Source: RGIG9060 sp036307825
GTDB lineage: Bacteria; Spirochaetota; Spirochaetia; Treponematales; Treponemataceae
NCBI GenBank assembly: GCA_036307825.1
Contig: JAXJWW010000003.1
Coordinates: 7,748-71,747, forward strand
Length of the DNA: 64,000 bases
Direction of reading: 5' to 3'
Part shown: positions 42,784 to 51,144 of the stretch, one piece after another
Layout: every line of letters begins with the position of its first letter
How positions within the stretch are numbered: position 1 is the first letter of the stretch
Program-made: the position numbers and the translations under genes
Notes under the pieces: model-generated
The model's input: only the letters and a program-made list of their open reading frames with translations
Told to the model about the DNA's origin: nothing
Database searches by the model: none

Positions 42784-44090
42784 GAAACTATGTAATTGAA
42801 AAAGATTGTTTATATTTTATTATGGTTCAAAAAAGAAATATAAAGAAATGTTTTCAAAAAATATTACTGAATTTTTTTCTCTTTTTTGCATTTTTATGTC
42901 CATATTTTAAACTTGGTAACATTTCTATTAATTCTGCATATATCTTTATCATGTTTCCAAGTTTTATATATTTGTTTGAAAAATTTAATAAAATAAAAAT
43001 TTTTATAAAAAAAAAGACATTTATTCCAATAGTCATACTTGGATTAACTTTTGTTTGTGCACTTATAAATCAAATTTTGTTTTCTTTTAATGACTTTACA
43101 TTAGTAAAACTTTCTTTTGTAGGAATTTTTATTTATTTATCTTCGCTTTTTTATCTCGAAAAATTTAGATTGATTTATAAAGATTGTTATAGGGAAAAGA
43201 TATGTGAAAATTTTATAAATACAATTTGTATAAATTCTATCATTTCATTGTTGTGTATATTTATCGAACCTTTTAGAAATTTATTCTATTCATTTATAGA
43301 TATAAATGATTTGGTTTTTTCTTATGGTATTTCAACTAGATTTTCGGGATTTATTTTTACTGGTTTTTCATTTCTTTCTACAGTAAATTCATTTGCTATT
43401 ATTCTCTTACTAATTTTTATTTTTTTTGATAAAGAGAAGATTATTTTGGGAGGTTGTAAATTTTGTATAATATTTATTCACATAATATTTTTAGGTCGTA
43501 CAGGTCTTGTTACATTTGTTGTTGGAATTTTTCTTCTTTTTATATTATTAAGAAAAAAAATGGATAAAAAACAGGTAAAAAAATTTTATCTATTACTATT
43601 TTTTTTAGTTCCATTTTTTATTAGTTTTATTCTTATTTCTGTTGATAAAAAAAAAATATTAGATACATTAACATGGGCTTTTGAAATTTTTATAAATTTA
43701 TTTAAAAATGGTTCCCTATCAACTACTTCAACAGATGAATTATTAAAGAATCATTTTATCTTACCAGAAACAGTTTTTAACTTAATATTTGGTACTGGTT
43801 ATTTTTCAAGAGACTTTGTAGATTCTGATATAGGATATATTCAAATTTTAACAGGAAGTGGTTTATTTTTATTATTGATTACTTTTTCATTATATTTTAT
43901 AGGTATTATTCGATATTTTATTTCTATAAAATCTATATATTCTTTTTTCTTATTGTACATTTCATTTTGTATTTTTATTGTAAATCTTAAAGATTTATAT
44001 TATATATCTTATACTTCGTATACATTGTTATATTTTATCATTTATACAATTGTTGGAGATTCAAATGAAAATAATAGCCATTATTGTTAG
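42780..44090 (+). CDS. Wzy-like polysaccharide polymerase
   Basis: A 436-residue, very hydrophobic protein with 10-12 membrane helices and a long extracytoplasmic loop (about residues 300-360, with FGTGYFSRDFVD). The Phe/Ile/Leu-rich make-up and the motif FLGRTGLVTFVVG fit O-antigen polymerases. It would join flipped repeat units. Sequence identity in this family is low, so the call rests on topology and context. The next gene starts 26 bases before its stop. Confidence 0.7.
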   Translation: MRNYVIEKDCLYFIMVQKRNIKKCFQKILLNFFLFFAFLCPYFKLGNISINSAYIFIMFPSFIYLFEKFNKIKIFIKKKTFIPIVILGLTFVCALINQILFSFNDFTLVKLSFVGIFIYLSSLFYLEKFRLIYKDCYREKICENFINTICINSIISLLCIFIEPFRNLFYSFIDINDLVFSYGISTRFSGFIFTGFSFLSTVNSFAIILLLIFIFFDKEKIILGGCKFCIIFIHIIFLGRTGLVTFVVGIFLLFILLRKKMDKKQVKKFYLLLFFLVPFFISFILISVDKKKILDTLTWAFEIFINLFKNGSLSTTSTDELLKNHFILPETVFNLIFGTGYFSRDFVDSDIGYIQILTGSGLFLLLITFSLYFIGIIRYFISIKSIYSFFLLYISFCIFIVNLKDLYYISYTSYTLLYFIIYTIVGDSNENNSHYC

Positions 44091-44922
44091 TTTTAGACCT
44101 AATATAGAATTATTAAAAAAAACAATATCAAGTTTACAATTTCAAGTAAATAATATTATTATTGTAAATAATGATACAAATGATTTTCAATTTGTTACAT
44201 CTCAAAATGTTTTAATTATTAATTTGAATAATAATTTTGGAATTGCTTATGCACAAAATATTGGAATAAATAAAGCAATAGAATTAAATGCCGATTATAT
44301 TTTATTAAGTGATCAAGATACAATTTATCCTGAAAATTATATAAATCAATTTTTACCTTATATAAGGGAAAAAAATGCTCAGTTATATTGTCCAGTTTTT
44401 TTTGACAATGTTAAAAATATATATTCTCCAATAATGATTGAAAAATTTAAATCTGTGCCTTTTGTAAAACAACCAACTTTTGTTCAACATGCAATAGCTT
44501 CTGGTTCTATAATTGATATAAAATGTTTAGATAAAGTAGGACTCATGGATGAGAATTTGTTTATTGATTATGTAGATTTTGAATTTTGTTGGAGACTAAC
44601 AAATGCTGGATATAAAATACTTACTATACCTTCAATAATAATAAATCATCAACTAGGAGATGGAACAAAAAAAATATTAAATAAACATGTAACTCTTCGA
44701 TCAGATGTAAGATATTTTTACATTCTAAGAAATGGTTTTTATTTAGCTTTTCATTGTAAATATCTTTCATTTTTAGAAAAAGTGTCTTTATTAAAGAGAA
44801 CAATATCATTTTCTTGTGGAGTTTTTTTGCTAAAACATAATTTAAATTCTATTAAATTAGTGTTATCTGCTTTATATGATGGAATAACATGTAAATTAGG
44901 AAAAAAGGAATTGGTAAAATGA
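44065..44922 (+). CDS. Family 2 glycosyltransferase, rhamnosyltransferase-like
   Basis: A 285-residue GT-A enzyme. IIVNNDTND near residue 36, NNFGIAYAQNIGINKA near 60, LLSDQDTIYP near 85 as the DxD site, and the MDENLFIDYVDFEFCWR block near 165. These are typical of dTDP-rhamnosyltransferases, fitting the rfb genes nearby. ATG 44065 follows GGAG by six bases; the frame is open from a TTG at 44050. The stop overlaps the next start by 4 bases. Confidence 0.8.
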   Translation: MKIIAIIVSFRPNIELLKKTISSLQFQVNNIIIVNNDTNDFQFVTSQNVLIINLNNNFGIAYAQNIGINKAIELNADYILLSDQDTIYPENYINQFLPYIREKNAQLYCPVFFDNVKNIYSPIMIEKFKSVPFVKQPTFVQHAIASGSIIDIKCLDKVGLMDENLFIDYVDFEFCWRLTNAGYKILTIPSIIINHQLGDGTKKILNKHVTLRSDVRYFYILRNGFYLAFHCKYLSFLEKVSLLKRTISFSCGVFLLKHNLNSIKLVLSALYDGITCKLGKKELVK

Positions 44923-45989
44923 CTAAAACTAATATTTACATTATCGGTACCGTCGGTGTGCCAGCTTGTTATGGTGGTTTTGAATCACTTGTTGAAAATT
45001 TATTAGATTATACTCCAGAAAATGTGCAATATACTGTGTTTTGTACTGCAAAAAAGTATTCAGAAAAACTAGAATCATATAAAGGAGCAAAACTTGTTTA
45101 TCTTGATTTAGATGCTAATGGTATGGATAGTATAATGTATGATTATAAATCCATGAAAATGTCTTTAGATGCTGATATTATGTTAATTCTTGGTGTTTCT
45201 GGTTGTATGTTTTTACCTTTTATTCGCAAAAAATTTAAGGGCAAAATAATTACAAATATTGATGGACTTGAATGGAAGCGAGATAAATGGAATTCTTTAG
45301 CAAAGTGGTTATTACATTATTCTGAAAAACAGGCTGTGAAATATTCTGATGTTGTAATTGGTGATAATAAAGGAATTACAGACTATGTAAAAGAAGCATA
45401 CAAAAAAGATGCTGTATTGATTGCTTACGGTGGTGATCATGTTACTAAAGTTCAGGATGATTCTTTATATAAAAAGTATCCATATATGAAAAATCCTTAT
45501 GCTGTTACAGTTTGTCGTATTGAACCTGAAAACAATGTTCATAAAATAATAGAAGCATTTAGCCGTATTCCTGAAAAACAACTTGTAATTGTTGGAAATT
45601 GGAAAAATAGTGAGTATGGTACAAACTTAAAAGAACAATTTTCAAAGTTTGAAAATATCCATTTACTTGATCCTATATACGAAAGTCACGAAATAAATTG
45701 GATTCGTTCTAATGCAAGTTTGTATGTTCACGGGCATAGTGCAGGCGGAACAAATCCAAGTTTAGTAGAGGCTATGAATTTTGGTCTACCTATTTTAGCT
45801 TTTGATTGTGTATATAATCGTGCAACTACACAAGATGAATGTTTATATTGGAGCACAGAAGAAGATATAATTGATTTAGTAAATAATTCGGAATCCAAGT
45901 TTGATGCTATAGCAAACAAAATGAAAGAACTTGGTTCAAAAGACTACGCTTGGGAAAAAATAGCAAAGCAGTATAATGATTTGTGGTAG
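44919..45989 (+). CDS. Family 4 glycosyltransferase with DUF1972-type N-terminal domain
   Basis: A 356-residue GT-B enzyme. The N-terminal IGTVGVPACYGGFESLVENL is the DUF1972 signature of rhamnosyl/galactosyl-transferases, and the donor-binding HGHSAGGTNPSLVEAMNFG block with the EX7E-type Glu is near residue 270. NIDGLEWKRDKWNSLAKWLL is also characteristic. Last glycosyltransferase of the tightly packed first part of the locus; a 240-base gap with a gene remnant follows. Confidence 0.83.
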   Translation: MTKTNIYIIGTVGVPACYGGFESLVENLLDYTPENVQYTVFCTAKKYSEKLESYKGAKLVYLDLDANGMDSIMYDYKSMKMSLDADIMLILGVSGCMFLPFIRKKFKGKIITNIDGLEWKRDKWNSLAKWLLHYSEKQAVKYSDVVIGDNKGITDYVKEAYKKDAVLIAYGGDHVTKVQDDSLYKKYPYMKNPYAVTVCRIEPENNVHKIIEAFSRIPEKQLVIVGNWKNSEYGTNLKEQFSKFENIHLLDPIYESHEINWIRSNASLYVHGHSAGGTNPSLVEAMNFGLPILAFDCVYNRATTQDECLYWSTEEDIIDLVNNSESKFDAIANKMKELGSKDYAWEKIAKQYNDLW

Positions 45990-46052
45990 CCACTCTATAG
46001 TTTTTTTACATAAATAAATTTTCTGAATATAGACTATAATGTTTAGTATAAT

Positions 46053-46205
46053 ATGATAAAATTCTGTCAAAAGACATACTTTGTTGGTGCAAATATCAAG
46101 AAAACAGACTTTGTGCCACCTGTGAAACTTGAAGATGGCTTAAAACAAACTATTGAATACGAGTTTGTAAACAAAGTTCAAGGTCATACTTTTAGTTGTG
46201 AGTAA
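46053..46205 (+). pseudogene. Remnant of an NAD-dependent sugar epimerase (C-terminal 50 residues)
   Basis: A 50-codon frame beginning MIKFCQKTYFVG and containing FVPPVKLEDGLKQTIEYEF. The latter matches the C-terminal helix of extended short-chain sugar-nucleotide epimerases and decarboxylases. The N-terminal Rossmann part is missing and no ribosome binding site is visible. It is therefore probably the tail of an older epimerase gene, replaced or deleted when galE came to lie downstream. Confidence 0.5.
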
Positions 46206-46228
46206 AATCTAAAGGAGTCTCCCCTATT

Positions 46229-47200
46229 ATGAAAACACTAGTTATCGGTGGTGCCGGATATATCGGTAGCCATGTTGTAAAAGCCTTAATGAAACAAGGT
46301 CATGAAGTAACTGTTTTTGACAATCTTTCAAGTGGCTTACGTCAAAATTTATTTAAACAAAATAAATTTATTTACGGAAACATTTTGATTAAGTCTGATT
46401 TAGATTCAGCCTTTTCATTAGGATTTGATGCTTGTATACATCTTGCTGCATTTAAAGCTGCTGGTGAATCAATGCTGGTTCCAGAAAAATATTCAGAAAA
46501 TAATATTACAGGAACATTAAATATTTTAAATTCAGCTGTAAAACATAATTGTAAAAATATTGTGTTCTCTTCTTCTGCTGCAATTTTTGGGAATCCTCAA
46601 AAATTACCGATTGACGAAAATCATCCTAAAAATCCAGAAAATTATTATGGATTTACAAAATTATCTATCGAAGATTATCTTGAATGGTACTCAAAACTAA
46701 AAGGAATCAACTACTCTGCCCTACGCTATTTTAATGCTGCTGGCTACGATATTGAAGGTGAAATTTCTGGACTAGAACAAAATCCTGCTAACCTTATTCC
46801 TGTTGTAATGGAAACAGCATGCGGTATAAGAAAACAAATGTCTGTTTTTGGGGATGATTATGATACTCCAGATGGAACATGTATTAGAGATTATGTTCAT
46901 GTAACAGACTTAGCAGATGCTCATGTTAAAGCATTAGACTATATCGCAAAAAATAATGCAAATTTAAAACTAAATTTAGGTTCTGAAGTTGGAACATCTG
47001 TAAAAGAAGTAATTGATATTGCTCGTAAAATTACAGGCAAAGCTATTGATGCAAAAATTGTAGAGCGTCGACCAGGTGATCCATCAGAATTATATGCAAC
47101 TTCAAAACAAGCCTTCGAAATTTTAGGTTGGAAAGCAAAATATTCAGATATGGAAACCATCATAAAAACAACTTGGGATGCATATTTGAAGAATATGTAA
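46229..47200 (+). CDS. galE: UDP-glucose 4-epimerase
   Basis: A 323-residue extended short-chain dehydrogenase. The NAD loop GGAGYIGSHV is near residue 7, the Ser of FSSSAAIFG near 118, and the catalytic YxxxK in YYGFTKLSIEDY near 143. RYFNAAGYD and RRPGDPSELYA are GalE hallmarks. It supplies UDP-galactose (or the GalNAc form) for the glycan. An AAAGGAG lies upstream. GC is a little higher than in the surrounding locus. Confidence 0.9.
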   Translation: MKTLVIGGAGYIGSHVVKALMKQGHEVTVFDNLSSGLRQNLFKQNKFIYGNILIKSDLDSAFSLGFDACIHLAAFKAAGESMLVPEKYSENNITGTLNILNSAVKHNCKNIVFSSSAAIFGNPQKLPIDENHPKNPENYYGFTKLSIEDYLEWYSKLKGINYSALRYFNAAGYDIEGEISGLEQNPANLIPVVMETACGIRKQMSVFGDDYDTPDGTCIRDYVHVTDLADAHVKALDYIAKNNANLKLNLGSEVGTSVKEVIDIARKITGKAIDAKIVERRPGDPSELYATSKQAFEILGWKAKYSDMETIIKTTWDAYLKNM

Positions 47201-47217
47201 ATTAATCTGATGTCTTT

Positions 47218-47448
47218 GTGTCTTTTAGAGATTTAATATCATTTAGATTGTCATTTAAAGGTAGAGGTAAAGAAAGTTCCAAAGATGTAACTGTAAATGA
47301 TATTGAGAATCCTAGAGTAACATATTTGTCTGATAAGGCTTTAAAAGATTATGTTGCTGTAAATGTAAAATTTGTTAAAACAGTTTCATCACAAGGAAGT
47401 GATGAAACTATGATAATAGACGACAAAGATAATATTTATACTGAATAA
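47218..47448 (+). pseudogene. Short orphan frame, probable gene remnant
   Basis: A 76-codon frame beginning at GTG with no ribosome binding site. The product is charged (KESSKDVTVNDIENPRV, ending DETMIIDDKDNIYTE), with no signal peptide or known domain. It sits between galE and a terminator. It may be the tail of a lost gene or a small unknown protein. I do not recognise it. Confidence 0.3.
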
Positions 47449-47471
47449 TATAGTAAAACAAAAGTAAATCA

Positions 47472-47516
47472 AGGCACAAACAAAACCCATCTCCCCTTTT
47501 GGTTGTGCTTTTTTTT
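47472..47516 (+). terminator. Rho-independent terminator
   Basis: Arms AGGCACAA (47472-47479) and TTGTGCTT (47503-47510), 8 bp with one G-U, followed by eight T. It ends the galE transcript ahead of the rfb promoter. Confidence 0.65.
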
Positions 47517-47528
47517 ATTTGTATTAAG

Positions 47529-47563
47529 TTGATTATATTTATTATTAGTTATATAATAACTAA
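47529..47563 (+). promoter_or_regulatory. rfbACDB promoter with overlapping operator-like palindrome
   Basis: TTGATT (47529-47534) and a perfect TATAAT (47552-47557) are 17 bases apart, about 50 bases before rfbA. A perfect inverted repeat, TTAGTTAT-ATA-ATAACTAA (47545-47563), covers the -10 box. That placement suits a repressor site, though the palindrome is A/T-rich. Confidence 0.55.
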
Positions 47564-47606
47564 GAGATTTTATAAAAATGTTTAAATTATTGTTTTAGGA
47601 GTAAAA

Positions 47607-48482
47607 ATGAAAGGAATTATTTTAGCTGGTGGGTCTGGAACAAGACTTTATCCTATAACAAAGGCTGTTTCTAAACAGATTTTACCATTGTATGATAAAC
47701 CGATGATTTATTATCCTTTATCAGTATTGATGTTAGCAGGAATTAGAGAAGTTTTAATTATATCAACTCCAAGAGATATTTCTTGTTTTAAAGAACTCTT
47801 TGGAGATGGTTCTTGGTTAGGAATGAAATTTGAATATGCTATTCAAGAAAAGCCTAGAGGTCTTGCAGATGCATTTATTATTGGAAAAGATTTTATTAAA
47901 GATGATTCAGTTGCTCTTGTTTTAGGTGATAACATTTTTTATGGACAAAGTTTTACTTCAACATTAAATAGAGCTAGACAAACTGTAGAATCAGGAAAAG
48001 GTAGTGTAATTTTTGGTTATATGGTAAAAGATCCCACATCTTATGGTGTTGTAGAATTTGATGAATCAGGAAAGGTTTTAGGAATTGAAGAAAAACCTAC
48101 TGAACCAAAATCAAATTATGCTGTTCCTGGATTATATTTTTATTCAAATGAAGTTGTAAAAATCGCTGAAAATGTAAAACCTTCTGCTAGAGGTGAAATT
48201 GAAATTACTTCAATAAATAATGAATATTTATCCCGTGGAGAACTTTCTGTAGAACTTTTAGGTCGTGGAATGGCTTGGTTAGATACAGGAACTTATGACG
48301 GCTTACTCGAAGCATCTAATTTTATTGCTACTATACAAAAAAGACAAGGTTTATATGTTTCATGTATAGAGGAAATTTCTTACAGAAATGGTTGGATTTC
48401 AAAAGATAAACTTTTAGATTTAGCAAAAACTTATAAAACTGAATACGGTGAATATTTAAAATATATCGCTGATTTATTTTAA
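47607..48482 (+). CDS. rfbA: Glucose-1-phosphate thymidylyltransferase
   Basis: A 291-residue enzyme making dTDP-glucose from dTTP and glucose-1-phosphate. The signature GIILAGGSGTRLYPIT is at the N terminus and SKQILPLYDKPMIYYPL near residue 25. VLGDNIFYG near 108 holds the catalytic Asp. EIEITSINNEYL and WLDTGTYDGLLEA follow. Full length. AGGAG six bases upstream. Feeds both the rhamnose and the Fdt-type branches. Confidence 0.95.
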   Translation: MKGIILAGGSGTRLYPITKAVSKQILPLYDKPMIYYPLSVLMLAGIREVLIISTPRDISCFKELFGDGSWLGMKFEYAIQEKPRGLADAFIIGKDFIKDDSVALVLGDNIFYGQSFTSTLNRARQTVESGKGSVIFGYMVKDPTSYGVVEFDESGKVLGIEEKPTEPKSNYAVPGLYFYSNEVVKIAENVKPSARGEIEITSINNEYLSRGELSVELLGRGMAWLDTGTYDGLLEASNFIATIQKRQGLYVSCIEEISYRNGWISKDKLLDLAKTYKTEYGEYLKYIADLF

Positions 48483-48496
48483 TTTTTGGAGATAAT

Positions 48497-49096
48497 ATGC
48501 CTTTTTCTTTTAATGAATGTAAAGCTAAAAATGGAAAAATAATAAATGGGTTATATGAGATTCAACCAAAGGTTTTTGGTGATAGTCGAGGTTATTTTTT
48601 TGAAAGTTACAGCGAAAAAGATTTTTTTGAAGCTGGTTTAAAAATGAAATTTGTCCAAGATAATCAATCTTTTTCTACAAAGGGAATCTTAAGAGGAATG
48701 CATTTTCAAAAACATCATCCTCAAGGAAAATTAGTTCGCTGTGTGTCAGGAAAGGTTTATGATGTGGCTGTGGATTTAAGAAAGGACTCTCCTACTTTTG
48801 GTCAATATTATTGTGTAATTTTAGATAGCGAAAAACAAAATCAATTTTATGTACCTCAAGGTTTTGCTCATGGATTTTTAGTATTAACAGAAAGTGCGAT
48901 TTTTGCTTATAAATGTACAGATTTTTATCATCCTGAAGATGAAGGTGGTTTAATGTGGAACGATGCAACTATCGGAATAGATTGGTTTACTGTTGCTCCT
49001 GATTTATCCCCGCTTTTGTCTGATAAAGATACAAAACATCCTGCTTTTAGTTTTGAAAATAATTATTTTGATGAAAATGGAGTTTGGATAGAATGA
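48497..49096 (+). CDS. rfbC: dTDP-4-dehydrorhamnose 3,5-epimerase
   Basis: A 199-residue cupin epimerase. GYFFESYSEKDF near residue 30, NQSFSTKGILRGMHFQ near 52 with the catalytic His, KLVRCVSGKVYDVAVDLR near 75, FYVPQGFAHGFLVL near 115, and the conserved C-terminal DPxLSPLLSDKD-type block. Full length. Fourteen bases after rfbA; its stop overlaps the rfbD start by 4 bases. Confidence 0.95.
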   Translation: MPFSFNECKAKNGKIINGLYEIQPKVFGDSRGYFFESYSEKDFFEAGLKMKFVQDNQSFSTKGILRGMHFQKHHPQGKLVRCVSGKVYDVAVDLRKDSPTFGQYYCVILDSEKQNQFYVPQGFAHGFLVLTESAIFAYKCTDFYHPEDEGGLMWNDATIGIDWFTVAPDLSPLLSDKDTKHPAFSFENNYFDENGVWIE

Positions 49097-49980
49097 TTTG
49101 GTTAATTGGTTGTAAAGGAATGTTAGGAACAGAAGTTTCTAATCAACTTGAAAAAAATAATTTTTCATGGATTGGAACAGATCGTGAAGTTGATATCACT
49201 AATTATGAAAGTTTAGAAGATTTTGCAAATAAAAATTCATCTAATGATAATAAAATTGATTGGATAATAAATTGTGCTGCCTATACTGCCGTTGATAAGG
49301 CTGAAGAAGATGTAGAAATGGCACAAAAATTAAATGCTCTTGGACCAAAAAACATTGCTACCTTATGTAAAAATATTGGAGCAAAAATGATTCATATTTC
49401 TACAGATTATGTATTTGATGGAACAGCAACTACTCCTTATACAGAAGATATCCCTTATAAACCATTGGGTGTTTATGGTGTAACTAAAGCTGAGGGAGAA
49501 AAAGAAGTTTTATCAATTTTGCCTAAAGATTCCTTCATTATTAGAACTGCTTGGCTTTATGGTTTTTACGGAAAAAATTTTGTATTTACAATGATAAATT
49601 TAATGAATACAAAAGAAAAAATTTCTGTAGTTAGTGATCAATTTGGAACACCAACAAATGCTCAAAATCTTGCAAATGTAATTTGTACAATTATAAATAA
49701 ATCTAAATCAGAAAATATACCAACAGGAGTTTATCATTGTACAGATTTAGGGCAAACAAACTGGTATGAATTTGCAAAAGAAATTCATCATTTTGGAATT
49801 AAATACGGTAAAATTACAGGAAATTGTATTGTAAATCCATGTACAACAGAAGAATATCCTGTAAAAGCAAAACGCCCTGCTTATTCGGTTTTAAGCAAGG
49901 ATAAATTGATGAAGAATCTTAACATTACACTTCCAGATTGGAAACAAAACCTAGAAGAGTTTATTAAGAATATACAATAA
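49093..49980 (+). CDS. rfbD: dTDP-4-dehydrorhamnose reductase
   Basis: A 295-residue NADPH-dependent short-chain reductase making dTDP-L-rhamnose. The cofactor loop GCKGMLGTEV is near residue 6, NCAAYTAVDKAEED near 60, HISTDYVFDG near 100, and the YxxxK motif in YGVTKAEGE near 126. ATG 49093 overlaps the rfbC stop (ATGA); the frame is open from a TTG at 49084. Full length. Confidence 0.94.
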   Translation: MIWLIGCKGMLGTEVSNQLEKNNFSWIGTDREVDITNYESLEDFANKNSSNDNKIDWIINCAAYTAVDKAEEDVEMAQKLNALGPKNIATLCKNIGAKMIHISTDYVFDGTATTPYTEDIPYKPLGVYGVTKAEGEKEVLSILPKDSFIIRTAWLYGFYGKNFVFTMINLMNTKEKISVVSDQFGTPTNAQNLANVICTIINKSKSENIPTGVYHCTDLGQTNWYEFAKEIHHFGIKYGKITGNCIVNPCTTEEYPVKAKRPAYSVLSKDKLMKNLNITLPDWKQNLEEFIKNIQ

Positions 49981-50007
49981 AATATAATCAAATAAGGAAT
50001 TTTTATT

Positions 50008-51135
50008 ATGACAAGAAAATTAACAAATATTTTAGTAACAGGTGGAGCTGGTTTTATTGGTTGTAATTTTATTCACTTTATGTTTTCTGATGAAAGTGGA
50101 TTCAATGGAAAAATCATAAATGTTGACTGTTTAACTTATGCTGGAAATGCAGAAAGCTTAAAGGATATTGATGAAAAATACGGTTCATTAGCTGTGAAAA
50201 ATGGTTCATTAAAAGAAAATGAGCAAAGATATTTCTTTGAACAAGTTGATATTTGTGATTCTCCTGCAATTGATGCAATTTTGAAAAAATATCAAATTGA
50301 TACAATTGTGCATTTTGCTGCTGAAAGTCATGTTGACCGTTCAATTTTAGGACCAGAAGCCTTTGTAAAAACAAATGTTATGGGAACCTTTAATCTTTTA
50401 GATTTGGCAAAAAATTATTGGAAAAAAGAAGACGGAACAATAAGAGATGATGTTTTATTTCATCATATTTCTACAGACGAAGTTTATGGCTCTCTTGGTG
50501 AAACTGGTTATTTTACAGAAACAACTCCATACGACCCACGAAGTCCTTATTCTTCAAGTAAAGCATCAAGCGACCACTTAGTTATGGCTTATTATCATAC
50601 TTATGGATTGCCTATCACATTGTCAAACTGTACAAACAATTATGGTCCATATCAATTCCCTGAAAAATTACTTCCTTTAATGATAAATAATATTAAAACA
50701 GGAAAGAATTTACCGGTTTATGGTGATGGTTTAAATATTCGCGATTGGGTTTATGTTGAAGATCACAACAGAGCTGTTTGGTTAATTGTAAAAAATGGTA
50801 AAACTGGTGAAAAATACAACATCGGTGGTGAAAACGAGTGGACAAACATCAAGCTTTTAAAAGAAGTTATTAAATTAGAAGCAAATGAATTGGGAATTTC
50901 CAAAGATGATGTTGAAAAAACTATTACTTTTGTAAAAGATAGACCTGGTCATGACAGAAGATATGCTATTGATTGTACCAAAATCAAAAAAGAACTTGGT
51001 TGGGAAAGAAAAGTAACCTTTGAAGAAGGTTTGTTGTTTACAATTAAGTGGTATTTAACAAATACAGAATGGGTAAATAATATTTTATCAGGAGATTATC
51101 GTAACTGGATTGAAAATAATTACTCAAAGCGTTAA
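50008..51135 (+). CDS. rfbB: dTDP-glucose 4,6-dehydratase
   Basis: A 375-residue extended short-chain enzyme making dTDP-4-keto-6-deoxyglucose. The NAD loop GGAGFIGCNF is near residue 12, HFAAESHVDRSI near 107, and HISTDEVYGSLG near 153 with the catalytic Asp-Glu. YSSSKASSDH near 183 supplies the YxxxK. Slightly longer than average because of an insert near residues 55-70. Its product is used by both RfbC and the FdtA-like isomerase, so it links the two halves of the locus. Confidence 0.94.
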   Translation: MTRKLTNILVTGGAGFIGCNFIHFMFSDESGFNGKIINVDCLTYAGNAESLKDIDEKYGSLAVKNGSLKENEQRYFFEQVDICDSPAIDAILKKYQIDTIVHFAAESHVDRSILGPEAFVKTNVMGTFNLLDLAKNYWKKEDGTIRDDVLFHHISTDEVYGSLGETGYFTETTPYDPRSPYSSSKASSDHLVMAYYHTYGLPITLSNCTNNYGPYQFPEKLLPLMINNIKTGKNLPVYGDGLNIRDWVYVEDHNRAVWLIVKNGKTGEKYNIGGENEWTNIKLLKEVIKLEANELGISKDDVEKTITFVKDRPGHDRRYAIDCTKIKKELGWERKVTFEEGLLFTIKWYLTNTEWVNNILSGDYRNWIENNYSKR

Positions 51136-51144
51136 AATAAGGGT

